Below, piece by piece: positions 9,152 through 17,716 of a DNA stretch of 40,584 bases. The position numbers were made by a program, and so were the translations under genes. The notes below the pieces were generated by a model. It was given only the letters and a program-made list of their open reading frames with translations, was not told where the DNA came from and ran no database searches. Positions within the stretch are counted from its first letter, which is position 1; each line of letters starts with the position of its first letter. The DNA is from Bacteroidota bacterium (lineage in GTDB: Bacteria; Bacteroidota; Bacteroidia; UKL13-3), in the NCBI GenBank assembly GCA_947485745.1, contig CANKQY010000015.1, positions 1 through 40,584 on the forward strand. The letters run 5' to 3'.

Positions 9152-9667
9152 TTATAATTTTTTTAATTGTTTTAGGGTTTTGTTAAGTCGGGATAAAATT
9201 CCTGAGGTGGAGAATGGGAGCATGTCTTCGAGGATTGGGATGAGTTCGTTTTTTAGGTCGGGTTCCTTAAGGCAAATTTTATAAAGTACGGTCATGGCAA
9301 ATGCTTTAACGGCAATTGGTTCAGACCTATTATTTAAATAGCCAAAACATTTATCGGCAAGTGTGCCCATTTCTTTTTTGGGAATATCAACTGTTTGAAA
9401 TAACCTGAGTACATTTCTTTTAACGGCCACATGAAGTGGTTTATCTAATAATTGAACGAGAAAGCCAATGTGTGGTTTAACCAATGCTGGATATGACTCG
9501 GTAATTAAACTCAGCGGCCAAGCACCTCTTTGAGTTAAGCGAATATCACCTTTGACAAAAACATCAATTAGTTCTTTAAACAAAATGAGGTCATCACCAA
9601 TATAATCAACTATTAATAGCGTATTTTTTTTTGAATGTTCGGCCGCAAGTTGTTTTTCAATGTTCAT
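9152..9667 (-). CDS. HEAT-like repeat protein, function unknown
   Basis: All-helical 171-aa protein with repeated LL..PLHVAVKRNVLRLFQ / PIAVKAFAMTVLYKI helices. Confidence 0.6.
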   Translation of the reverse strand: MNIEKQLAAEHSKKNTLLIVDYIGDDLILFKELIDVFVKGDIRLTQRGAWPLSLITESYPALVKPHIGFLVQLLDKPLHVAVKRNVLRLFQTVDIPKKEMGTLADKCFGYLNNRSEPIAVKAFAMTVLYKICLKEPDLKNELIPILEDMLPFSTSGILSRLNKTLKQLKKL

Positions 9668-9680
9668 TTAAAAGCTACTT

Positions 9681-10043
9681 TTACCCTTCTCTGTTTACCG
9701 AGTCAATAGAAAAAGCAGGAGTACAAATGCTCCAATAATTTACAGGTTCCTCAAAAGGGTTACTGTATTTTATCCTGCTTCCAGCTCTGGTAAATAGGGA
9801 TTCTCCGGCAGATAGTGTAATCAGTTCTCCATCAATTTCAATTTGTTTTTTTCCGCTAATCACAATGGTAACCTCATCAAATTGTGGCGTTTGGTGAGGC
9901 TCACTCCAACCTGGAGGTGCAACCATGTGGGCAACACTAAAGCGAGATTCGCCATTGCTAGCTAATCCTAAGTGCTCTTCTATTAATTTTCCATCTGTAG
10001 TAGGCACTACAAAAGGTTGTGTTTGATGAAAGTAATTTTTCAT
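9681..10043 (-). CDS. Cupin domain protein
   Basis: PGWSEPHQTPQFDEVTIVISGKKQIEIDGELITLSAGESLFTRAGSRIKYSNP. Confidence 0.8.
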   Translation of the reverse strand: MKNYFHQTQPFVVPTTDGKLIEEHLGLASNGESRFSVAHMVAPPGWSEPHQTPQFDEVTIVISGKKQIEIDGELITLSAGESLFTRAGSRIKYSNPFEEPVNYWSICTPAFSIDSVNREG

Positions 10044-10051
10044 GTTTAAAA

Positions 10052-10432
10052 CTATTTATAGAATACTGGATAAAATGCATCTTCAAAGTGTGCAATATCA
10101 ACTTTTCCATTGAAAAAATTGATGGCAATGATATCAAATCGAATTGGATCGGTGATATTATTTTTGTGTAAATAGCTGCTTGCCCCTCTTGCCATATTGC
10201 GTTGTTTGGCAAAATCAACTGCCATTTCGGGTTGAACCAAGGCATTAAATCTGCTCTTCACTTCCACAAATATCCATAGCTTGTTTTTCTTACATACAAG
10301 GTCAATTTCAACTTTTCCGGCAACATAATTTTTGGCCATAATTACATAGCCTTGTCGTTCCAAAAATTGGCAAGCTAAATCTTCCCCCAAACGTCCGGTT
10401 TCGAGATTATGTGTTTTTTCATTTTGTTCCAT
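10052..10432 (-). CDS. YraN family (UPF0102) endonuclease-like protein
   Basis: GRLGEDLACQFLERQGYVIMAKNYVAGKVEIDLVCKKNKLWIFVEVKSR. Confidence 0.93.
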   Translation of the reverse strand: MEQNEKTHNLETGRLGEDLACQFLERQGYVIMAKNYVAGKVEIDLVCKKNKLWIFVEVKSRFNALVQPEMAVDFAKQRNMARGASSYLHKNNITDPIRFDIIAINFFNGKVDIAHFEDAFYPVFYK

Positions 10433-10484
10433 TTATTGAAGATAGGAAAAAATAGACTTTGAGTTTTGGTCTTTGGTATTTTCT

Positions 10485-10668
10485 GGTCACTGAGCATGTC
10501 GAAGTGCGGTCACTGAGCGTGTCGAAGTGCGGTCACTGAGCGTGTCGAAGTGCGGTCACTGAGCATGTCGAAGTGCGGTCACTGAGCATGTCGAAGTGCG
10601 GTCACTGAGCATGTCGAAGTGCGGTCACTGAGCGTGTCGAAGTGCGGTCACTGAGCATGTCGAAGTGT
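10485..10668. repeat. Eight head-to-tail copies of a 23-bp unit GGTCACTGAGC(A/G)TGTCGAAGTGC
   Basis: Direct count; 8 x 23 = 184 bp; only variation is CAT/CGT at one position plus the last base. Confidence 0.97.
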
Positions 10669-10723
10669 TGTGCGGTTAGTAGGATTTTGTTGTTTTGGTG
10701 TAACTCATGCCAACATTGAAGCA

Positions 10724-10742
10724 GGCTTCGACAGCCTCAGCC
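10724..10742. repeat. Isolated hairpin-arm variant GGCTTCGACAGCCTCAGCC of the TCGACAnGCTC repeat
   Basis: Core TCGACAGCCTC flanked by complementary GGCT/AGCC arms. Confidence 0.7.
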
Positions 10743-10853
10743 ACCGGGCTATTAGACAAACTCCGAGTTTTTAGAAAGGTACTGCCACCGTTTTTTTTTG
10801 ATGTAGTTATAGCTGAAAAAGGTAGGCAAAAGCGACATCCTGCGCACGCAAAG

Positions 10854-10873
10854 AAACGCGATGAATCGCGTTT
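10854..10873. repeat. 20-nt hairpin AAACGCGA-TGAA-TCGCGTTT
   Basis: Perfect 8-bp stem, TGAA loop. Confidence 0.85.
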
Positions 10874-10936
10874 ATACCGGTGTTTAAAGTAACACCTGAC
10901 TAAGAAGGTTGAGGGCTAGAGGCCAGCAGCTAGAAG

Positions 10937-11917
10937 CTACTTCTCAGCTTGCCAAAACTTCTGGCGCCACTGCGTTTGTTCTGGACGCGTGAGGAAGGTC
11001 CAGGCGATGAAGCGACTTTGTTTTTGTCCTTGGCTCATATCAATAAGGCGGGTATCTTGAATGGGAAGCGACTTTATTCTTCTGCCTAAATCGTCGAGAG
11101 AACTGCCTTTAGAAACCAATGTAGAGAACCAAAAACACGACCTACCATATTCTATACTTTCTTCCATCATTTTTTTGATGAAATAGGTTTCGCCGCCTTC
11201 GCACCAAAGCTCATGGTTGCTGCCACCAAAATTAAGCACAGGTTCTTCTACTTGCCTTTTATTGAGGTTGCTGGTTTTACGAATAGAGGCATCTCTGGCT
11301 TCCTCTGCACTGCTGTGAAAAGGGGGATTACACATGGTAAAATCGAAATGTTCATCGGGAGTGATAATTCCTTTGAAATAGGAAGTACTTTTATATTGTC
11401 TGCGAAGGCTAATTTTATCTGCCAATCCGGGATTTTCTTCAATCAAATGATTACCATTTTCTAAGGCAACCTCATCGGTCTCGGTACCAACAAATTTCCA
11501 ATTATATATGGCTGAACCTAATAATGGATAAACAATATTAGAGCCAGTACCAATATCTAAACCTATGATATTTAAAGGCATAGCACCTTTATTAGACTCG
11601 GTTAGTATATCAGCCATGGCATGAATGTAATCGGCTCTGCCGGGTATGGGAGGACATAAATAACCATCTGGAATGCCCCAATAATCAACATTATAAAAAT
11701 GTTTGAGCAAGGCTGAATTTAGCGCTCTAACAGCTTTTGGGTCAGCAAAATCAATAGATTCATTGCCATATTTATTGGGAGCCACAAATGCTTTAAGGGA
11801 TGGTGATGTTACACACAAAGCGGCAAAATCATAACCATTTCTATGGGCATTGCGGGGATGCAAATTTGTTTTTTCTATGATAGCACCAGGTGAATTTTTA
11901 TTGGAAGAAGTGGGCAT
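10937..11917 (-). CDS. rlmF: 23S rRNA (adenine(1618)-N(6))-methyltransferase
   Basis: LHPRNAHRNGYDFAALC N-terminus, LDIGTGSNIVYPLLG SAM motif, FTMCNPPFHSSAEEA catalytic NPPF. Confidence 0.92.
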   Translation of the reverse strand: MPTSSNKNSPGAIIEKTNLHPRNAHRNGYDFAALCVTSPSLKAFVAPNKYGNESIDFADPKAVRALNSALLKHFYNVDYWGIPDGYLCPPIPGRADYIHAMADILTESNKGAMPLNIIGLDIGTGSNIVYPLLGSAIYNWKFVGTETDEVALENGNHLIEENPGLADKISLRRQYKSTSYFKGIITPDEHFDFTMCNPPFHSSAEEARDASIRKTSNLNKRQVEEPVLNFGGSNHELWCEGGETYFIKKMMEESIEYGRSCFWFSTLVSKGSSLDDLGRRIKSLPIQDTRLIDMSQGQKQSRFIAWTFLTRPEQTQWRQKFWQAEK

Positions 11918-12138
11918 GTTATAAGGATTGAATACTCGCAAGTAAATACAAATTATGCATAGTAGCCCGATTTAGTATTTATATTGAATGGTGAAAGGTG
12001 AATAGTATTAGTTTATTTTGGGTTCAAACAGTTAATTTAACATAAATATTATTTATACTATTGATAATAAATATAAATAAAACTAATCAATAAAAAGCAT
12101 ATATTATTGCAGGCATTTAAAAATATGCACCTATAAAT

Positions 12139-13098
12139 ATGAATTTAGATTTACTTTATACGAATTTAACCAATCCTGCATTCATGTTTTTTATTTTAGG
12201 CGTGCTTTCGGTACGTTTAAAAAGCGATTTAGAAATACCGCCTAACTCATCCAAATTCATTTCCTTGTATTTGTTGTTTTCAATTGGTTTCAAGGGGGGA
12301 CAGGAATTGGCGCATAGCTCCGTTGGGAGCGAAATTATTTGGTCGGTTATTTTGGGATTAGCTGCCGCCAGCGTTATTCCATTTTATACCTTTTTCATTT
12401 TAAAAAGAAAATTAAGTGTAGAAGATGCAGGTGCAATTGCTGCTTCCTATGGAAGTGTAAGTGCGGTAACTTTTGTAACAGCTGCCACGTTTTTGGAATC
12501 ACAACAATTAAACTTTGGCGGACACATGGTAGCGATTATGGCGTTAATGGAAGCCCCTGCAATTGTTATAGGAGTAATATTGATCAGGCAATTCAACAAA
12601 GGCGATAAACAGTCTAAGAGAATTGGCAGTATTATAGGTCATTCGTTTACCAATGGAAGTGTGCTTTTAATTTTAGGAAGTTTAGTTATTGGATTTATTG
12701 CCAGCGATCAACAGGCTCAAGGGATAAAGCCATTTACCACCGATTTATTTAAGGGTTTTCTAGCTTTGTTTTTATTGGATATGGGCATTCAAAGTGGCAG
12801 AAAGTTGAATGATTTCTTTAAACAGGGTTGGTTTCTGTTAATTTTTGCCTTAATAATTCCTTTGGTAAATGGCTGCTTTATTGCACTCATTAGCGGCACC
12901 ATTACAAGCGATATTGGCAATAGGTTTATGTTAGCAGTATTGGCTGCAAGTGCCAGTTATATTGCAGTGCCAGCTGCCATAAAAATTGCAGTTCCAAAGG
13001 CAAATCCAGGCCTTTTTCTTCCAATGGCCTTGGCAGTAACCTTTCCGTTTAACATTACGTTTGGCATGCCCATATACTTTTATCTTGTGAACTTATAA
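12139..13098 (+). CDS. Sodium-dependent bicarbonate transport family permease (SbtA-like)
   Basis: MNLDLLYTNLTNPAFMFFILGVLSVRLKSDLEIP...SIGFKGG; 10 TM-like segments. Confidence 0.88.
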   Translation: MNLDLLYTNLTNPAFMFFILGVLSVRLKSDLEIPPNSSKFISLYLLFSIGFKGGQELAHSSVGSEIIWSVILGLAAASVIPFYTFFILKRKLSVEDAGAIAASYGSVSAVTFVTAATFLESQQLNFGGHMVAIMALMEAPAIVIGVILIRQFNKGDKQSKRIGSIIGHSFTNGSVLLILGSLVIGFIASDQQAQGIKPFTTDLFKGFLALFLLDMGIQSGRKLNDFFKQGWFLLIFALIIPLVNGCFIALISGTITSDIGNRFMLAVLAASASYIAVPAAIKIAVPKANPGLFLPMALAVTFPFNITFGMPIYFYLVNL

Positions 13099-13115
13099 TT
13101 TTGGTTCAAACAGTT

Positions 13116-13997
13116 TTAGGAATTTTTGCTTACCAAAAAAACACCAATTATTGTTAAAACAACCGAGATAATAGTTGAAGTATCTAAAGCCTCATGCAAC
13201 CAAAACCAACCTAAAATAATAGCCACAATTGTATTGATATAGGCATAAGTAGATACAATGGTTGCAGGCAATTGTTTTATAACGTACATGTATGAACCAT
13301 AGGCTAGTATTGACCCAAAAACAATGAGGTAGGCTACAGCCCAAATTGCTTCGGAGGAAGGCGCAACATGTTGCATTTCGCCCCTGAAAAATGAGATGAT
13401 AAAAAGTAGCACTCCGCCTGGTATCATTTGCAAACCCGAGGCAAATAATGGGTGCTCACTGGTTTTGTGGTTCTTAGAATAAACGGTACCCAATGCCCAG
13501 AAAAAATTGGATAATACAACGGCCAAAATACCCCATATAAACATAGGATTCTCAAACAGTTTTATTTTATCTTTGAATAAAAAAAATTGTCCGCATAAAC
13601 AAATAATAAAACCTAAAACAGCCATTGGATGCAATTTTTCTTGATTGCCTGAAACTTTATTGATAATAACAATCCATACGGGTGTAAGTGCACAAATGAG
13701 CGCAGTTAGTCCTGAACCAACATATTGCATGCCCCAACTTATGATACCATTTCCACCTGCCAACATCAAAATTCCATTGAGACCATAGGTTTTTAATGAC
13801 TTCCAATTAGGAATTTTAAAGCCTTGAAGTAAGAAAAATGAAAGTAAAATAATTCCAGCAATGCTATGCCTAAACGCAGCCATGAGTATTGGTGGGAAAG
13901 TTTTAACGCCAACGCTAATTGCCAAAAAGGTGGTTCCCCAAAAAATGGAAACGGCTGCAAAGGCAAGCCAAGCAAAAAATTTAGGAGACCGAGTCAA
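13116..13997 (-). CDS. EamA/DMT family transporter (TTG start)
   Basis: AAVSIFWGTTFLAISVGVKTFPPILMAAFRHSIAGIIL; 10 TM segments. Confidence 0.9.
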   Translation of the reverse strand: MTRSPKFFAWLAFAAVSIFWGTTFLAISVGVKTFPPILMAAFRHSIAGIILLSFFLLQGFKIPNWKSLKTYGLNGILMLAGGNGIISWGMQYVGSGLTALICALTPVWIVIINKVSGNQEKLHPMAVLGFIICLCGQFFLFKDKIKLFENPMFIWGILAVVLSNFFWALGTVYSKNHKTSEHPLFASGLQMIPGGVLLFIISFFRGEMQHVAPSSEAIWAVAYLIVFGSILAYGSYMYVIKQLPATIVSTYAYINTIVAIILGWFWLHEALDTSTIISVVLTIIGVFLVSKNS

Positions 13998-14093
13998 ATT
14001 ATTAATTTAGGCATCAAATGTAAGCACAAGCAGTCAGTAAAAAAGTTATAAAATTTTTTCCATTTAAGGTTAAATGAGTAAATTCGCTCAGCA

Positions 14094-15431
14094 ATGAAAA
14101 CTACATTAATACGAAATGCAAAATTGATCAATGAGGGAGAAATCTTTCATGCGGATGTTTATATAAAAGGTAATTTTATTGAAAAGATTGCTAGACAAGG
14201 AATTAGTATGCCAGCCGATACGGTAATTAATGCCGAAGGCAAGTATTTATTGCCTGGATTAATTGATGACCAAGTGCATTTTAGGGAGCCCGGTTTAACG
14301 CATAAAGGAGAAATTTATACTGAAGCCAAAGCAGCAGTAGCTGGTGGAATAACTTCCTATATGGAAATGCCCAATACTTCGCCAAGTGCCACTACCATTG
14401 AGTTACTAGAGCAAAAATATAGTAGGGCTGCACAATGTAGTTTGGCAAACTATAGTTTCTTTATGGGCACCACCAATCACAATTTAGCAGAGTTATTAAA
14501 ACTAGATCAAAGCAAAATTTGTGGCGTAAAAATATTTATGGGTTCAAGCACTGGCGATATGTTGGTTGACAATCCTACATCGCTAGAGTCGATATTTAGC
14601 GAGGTTAAGACTTTAATTGCTACTCATTGCGAAGATGACCCTTTGGTAAAGAAAAACCAGGCTGAGGTGATTGCCGAATATGGAGAAGATATTGATGCCA
14701 CTTACCACTCTATGATAAGGAGCGAAGAAGCTTGTTATTTGTCGTCGTCTTTTGCCGTTGGCTTGGCTAAAAAGCATGGTACTCGTTTGCATATTTTACA
14801 TATTAGCACTGCTAAAGAATTAAGCCTTTTTGATAATACCATTCCTTTGGTTCAAAAGAAAATAACAGCAGAAGCCTGTGTGCATCATCTTTGGTTCAGC
14901 CAGGAAGATTATAAAACCAAAGGCAATTTAATAAAATGGAATCCTGCGGTTAAGCAAGCAAGCGATAGAGATGCCATATTACAAGCAGTAATTGACAACA
15001 GAATAGATGTATTGGCAACAGATCATGCGCCGCATACTTGGGAAGAAAAAAGCATGCCTTATTTAAAAGCACCTTCGGGCGGACCATTGGTTCAGCATAA
15101 CTTAAATGCTTTGCTGCAACTATACAAACAAGGAAAAATTACCTTAGAAAAAATAGTAGAAAAGGCTTGCCATAACGTTGCCATTTTATTTGAAATTGAC
15201 CGCAGGGGTTATATTAGAGAGGGCTTTTATGCAGATTTGGTATTGGTAGATTTGAACCAAAATTATACCGTTTCAAAAAGCAATATCCTATACAAATGCG
15301 GCTGGAGTCCTTTCGAAGGAACGCAATTTGACTCGGTGATCACACATACTTTTGTGAATGGTAACCTGGTTTATAAAGAAGGTAAATTTGATGAAAGTCA
15401 GTATGGAAAACGACTACTGTTTAATCGATAA
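14094..15431 (+). CDS. pyrC: Dihydroorotase
   Basis: GLIDDQVHFREPGLTHKGEIYTEAKAAVAGGITSYMEMPNT; DVLATDHAPHTWEEK. Confidence 0.92.
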   Translation: MKTTLIRNAKLINEGEIFHADVYIKGNFIEKIARQGISMPADTVINAEGKYLLPGLIDDQVHFREPGLTHKGEIYTEAKAAVAGGITSYMEMPNTSPSATTIELLEQKYSRAAQCSLANYSFFMGTTNHNLAELLKLDQSKICGVKIFMGSSTGDMLVDNPTSLESIFSEVKTLIATHCEDDPLVKKNQAEVIAEYGEDIDATYHSMIRSEEACYLSSSFAVGLAKKHGTRLHILHISTAKELSLFDNTIPLVQKKITAEACVHHLWFSQEDYKTKGNLIKWNPAVKQASDRDAILQAVIDNRIDVLATDHAPHTWEEKSMPYLKAPSGGPLVQHNLNALLQLYKQGKITLEKIVEKACHNVAILFEIDRRGYIREGFYADLVLVDLNQNYTVSKSNILYKCGWSPFEGTQFDSVITHTFVNGNLVYKEGKFDESQYGKRLLFNR

Positions 15432-15432
15432 T

Positions 15433-15891
15433 ATGAGGAATATAGAGGAATGGTTTAATGAATATGGTGAGAGTCACCAAAACCCAACTAATAAAATGGT
15501 ACATTGGATTTGTGTGCCTGTTATTTTCTTTAGTGTGGTTGCGCTTTTGTCGTTGTTGCAATTACCCATTTTTTTCGGTTTGAACCTAACTTTTGCGCAT
15601 GCGGTATTGTTGTTTGCTGCATTTTTCTACTTAAGATTATCTTTGAATTTAGGATTAGTAACAATCATGTTTGCTAGCTTGTGTTTATGGTTAAGTATGA
15701 CTATGCAAGGCTTGGAGTTGCCTGTATTTGCAATTGCTATAGGCTTATTTATTGCTGCATGGATTGGGCAATTTTGGGGACATCATATCGAAAAAAAGAA
15801 GCCATCTTTTTTAAAAGACATTCAATTTTTATTGATTGGTCCCTTATGGCTAATGGGATTTATTTTTAAAAGATTAAGAATAAAATATTAA
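15433..15891 (+). CDS. DUF962/Mpo1-like membrane protein
   Basis: MRNIEEWFNEYGESHQNPTNKMVHWICVPVIFFSVV...WIGQFWGHHIEKKKPSFLKDIQFLLIGPLWLMGF. Confidence 0.88.
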   Translation: MRNIEEWFNEYGESHQNPTNKMVHWICVPVIFFSVVALLSLLQLPIFFGLNLTFAHAVLLFAAFFYLRLSLNLGLVTIMFASLCLWLSMTMQGLELPVFAIAIGLFIAAWIGQFWGHHIEKKKPSFLKDIQFLLIGPLWLMGFIFKRLRIKY

Positions 15892-15923
15892 GGCAATTTT
15901 TTATTCCGCAAGTTTAAAAACGG

Positions 15924-16640
15924 CTAAGGCAATTGCATTGGAACTTCTATTATTAAAACTTCGGCATCTTGTGAAAGTGATTCAAGTGTAAAACTATTTA
16001 TATCTGTTAAAGCCAATGCATCTCTTTGGTTCAGCAATTGCTCATCAATTTTAACATCGCCAGTCAACACAAATACATAAACTCCATTGCCATCTTTTTT
16101 AAGGTGGTAGTTGGTTTTAAATCCTAGGTCGAATTTACCCATATGAAACCAAGCATCCTGGTAAATCCAAACGCCAGCATCTTCTGGGTTAGGCGACAAA
16201 ATTTGTTGCAGTTTGTTGTGTCTGTCTTTTAAATCAAGGGTAATTTGATCGTACCTAGGCGTTACATTTTGCTTATTAGGAATAATCCAAATTTGTAAAA
16301 ACTTGGTGAGCTTGTCTTTATTTTTATTGTATTCACTATGATAAATGCCTGTTCCCGCGCTCATTATTTGCACATCACCTTGTTTAATAACGGTGGTGTT
16401 TCCCATAGAATCTTTGTGTTCTAAATCGCCTTCCAAGGGAATGGAAATGATTTCCATGTTTTCATGAGGATGCGTTCCAAAACCCATTCCTTGGTTTACT
16501 CGGTCGTCGTTCAACACTCTGAGTACGCCAAAGTTCATTCTTTCGGGGTTATAGTAGGATGCGAAGCTGAAGCTATGATAGGATTCTAGCCAACCATGGT
16601 TTGCATGTCCGCGGGTATTTGATTTGTGTAGTGTTTTCAT
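15924..16640 (-). CDS. Pirin family protein
   Basis: GWLESYHSFSFASYYNPERMNFGVLRVLNDDRV...FGTHPHENMEIISIPLEGDLEHKDSMGN. Confidence 0.95.
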   Translation of the reverse strand: MKTLHKSNTRGHANHGWLESYHSFSFASYYNPERMNFGVLRVLNDDRVNQGMGFGTHPHENMEIISIPLEGDLEHKDSMGNTTVIKQGDVQIMSAGTGIYHSEYNKNKDKLTKFLQIWIIPNKQNVTPRYDQITLDLKDRHNKLQQILSPNPEDAGVWIYQDAWFHMGKFDLGFKTNYHLKKDGNGVYVFVLTGDVKIDEQLLNQRDALALTDINSFTLESLSQDAEVLIIEVPMQLP

Positions 16641-16656
16641 GGTTGTTTGTGTTAGT

Positions 16657-16849
16657 CCCCAACCTGAAGGTTGGGGTTGGTGGTTGCGTTTGTGGTCCCC
16701 AACCTGAAGGTTGGGGTTGGTGGCTGGTGGCTGCCGCTGGCGTTTGTGGTCCCCAACCTGAAGGTTGGGGTTGGTGGCTGGTGGCTGCCGCTGGCGTCTG
16801 TGGTCCCCAACCTGAAGGTTGGGGTTGGTATACCACAGCCTAAAGGCTG
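16657..16849. repeat. Array of four CCCCAACC-TGAA-GGTTGGGG hairpins (16657-16676, 16697-16716, 16751-16770, 16805-16824) plus a CAGCC-TAAA-GGCTG variant (16836-16849)
   Basis: Perfect inverted repeats read directly; spaced 40, 54 and 54 bp with repeated TTGGTGGCTGGTGGCTGCCGCTGGCGT linkers. Confidence 0.95.
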
Positions 16850-16851
16850 GG

Positions 16852-17553
16852 TTACTTTTTTTTGGGTTTGGAGGTTTTCATTTGGATAACGTCTACCATG
16901 AAAGCGAAGGCCATTGAGAAGTATATGTATGCTTTTGGTATATGTACATCTAAACCTTCAGCCATTAAAGAAATGCCAATAACAATTAAAAAACACAAAG
17001 CCAAAACTTTAAAAGAAGGATGATCATGTATAAATTTACTGATGGCGCCAGAAGCCAAAAGCATGATTAAAACTGAAATAACCACAGCTGCGTACATAAT
17101 CCAAATGTTTTCTACCATTCCAACAGCGGTAACAATAGAATCAATTGAAAACACAATGTCTATTAACAAAATTTGTATGAGTAAATCTCTAAAGCTTACT
17201 TTGGAAGTTTTAACATTAGTTTTCTCCTCATTATTTTCTGTTTTAAGGTAAATTTCTTTTGTACTTTTATAAATTAAAAACAAACCACCACTTATTAATA
17301 TCAAATCTTTCCCTGAAATATCAATCTCATTTATGGTGAATAAAGTATATTGTAACTTCATGATATAAGAAATTACTGTTAGCAAACCCAATCGCATAAT
17401 CATGGCGAGGGCTATACCTGTTTGCCTCAACTTTTTGCGCTGGTTTGGGGGAAGTTTATCCGACAAAATAGAAATAAAAATAATATTGTCAATTCCAAGA
17501 ATTACTTCAAGGGCAACTAGCGTAAATAAGGCAATTAATAGGTCAGTAGTCAT
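16852..17553 (-). CDS. TerC family membrane protein
   Basis: LFTLVALEVILGIDNIIFISILSDKLP; DIVFSIDSIVTAVGM. Confidence 0.94.
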   Translation of the reverse strand: MTTDLLIALFTLVALEVILGIDNIIFISILSDKLPPNQRKKLRQTGIALAMIMRLGLLTVISYIMKLQYTLFTINEIDISGKDLILISGGLFLIYKSTKEIYLKTENNEEKTNVKTSKVSFRDLLIQILLIDIVFSIDSIVTAVGMVENIWIMYAAVVISVLIMLLASGAISKFIHDHPSFKVLALCFLIVIGISLMAEGLDVHIPKAYIYFSMAFAFMVDVIQMKTSKPKKK

Positions 17554-17613
17554 AATGATAGGTTTGAACCAAATATAATTTGCATCAATAATAAGTTAAT
17601 TTTTGCAATAGGT

Positions 17614-17638
17614 AAAATGGCTTATCCACAGTAAGCCA
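17614..17638 (-). terminator. Possible weak intrinsic terminator of the GH1 operon: TGGCTTA(CTGTGGA)TAAGCCA followed by TTTT
   Basis: Perfect 7-bp stem 80 bp past the GH1 stop on the minus strand; short T tract. Confidence 0.45.
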
Positions 17639-17716
17639 CATTCAAAAGATTACAAGCTATTTAGCCAATAAATTAGTCGAGATTGTATTTTGATAAAATG
17701 AATAATACAATAGAAA

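Noticed and set aside
10485-10668. CRISPR array
   Set aside because: The 23-bp units are directly contiguous with no spacers, and there are no cas genes in the window.
10707-10892. 61-aa ORF MPTLKQASTASATGLLDK...RDESRLYRCLK
   Set aside because: Lies between repeat elements, and its C-terminus is the AAACGCGATGAATCGCGTTT hairpin; probably non-coding or a remnant.
15358-15432. Upstream extension of the DUF962 ORF overlapping pyrC
   Set aside because: The overlap encodes out-of-frame pyrC sequence; the family N-terminus starts at MRNIEEWF (15433).
16573-16889. Three overlapping ORFs (16573-16836 -, 16601-16843 +, 16671-16889 +)
   Set aside because: Translations are just the CCCCAACCTGAAGGTTGGGG array (NLKVGVGGW / HQPQPSGWGPQTP) read in different frames; not credible genes.
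17622-17630. Origin of replication at the DnaA box
   Set aside because: Only one box, no AT-rich unwinding region with clustered boxes and no dnaA/dnaN neighbourhood.
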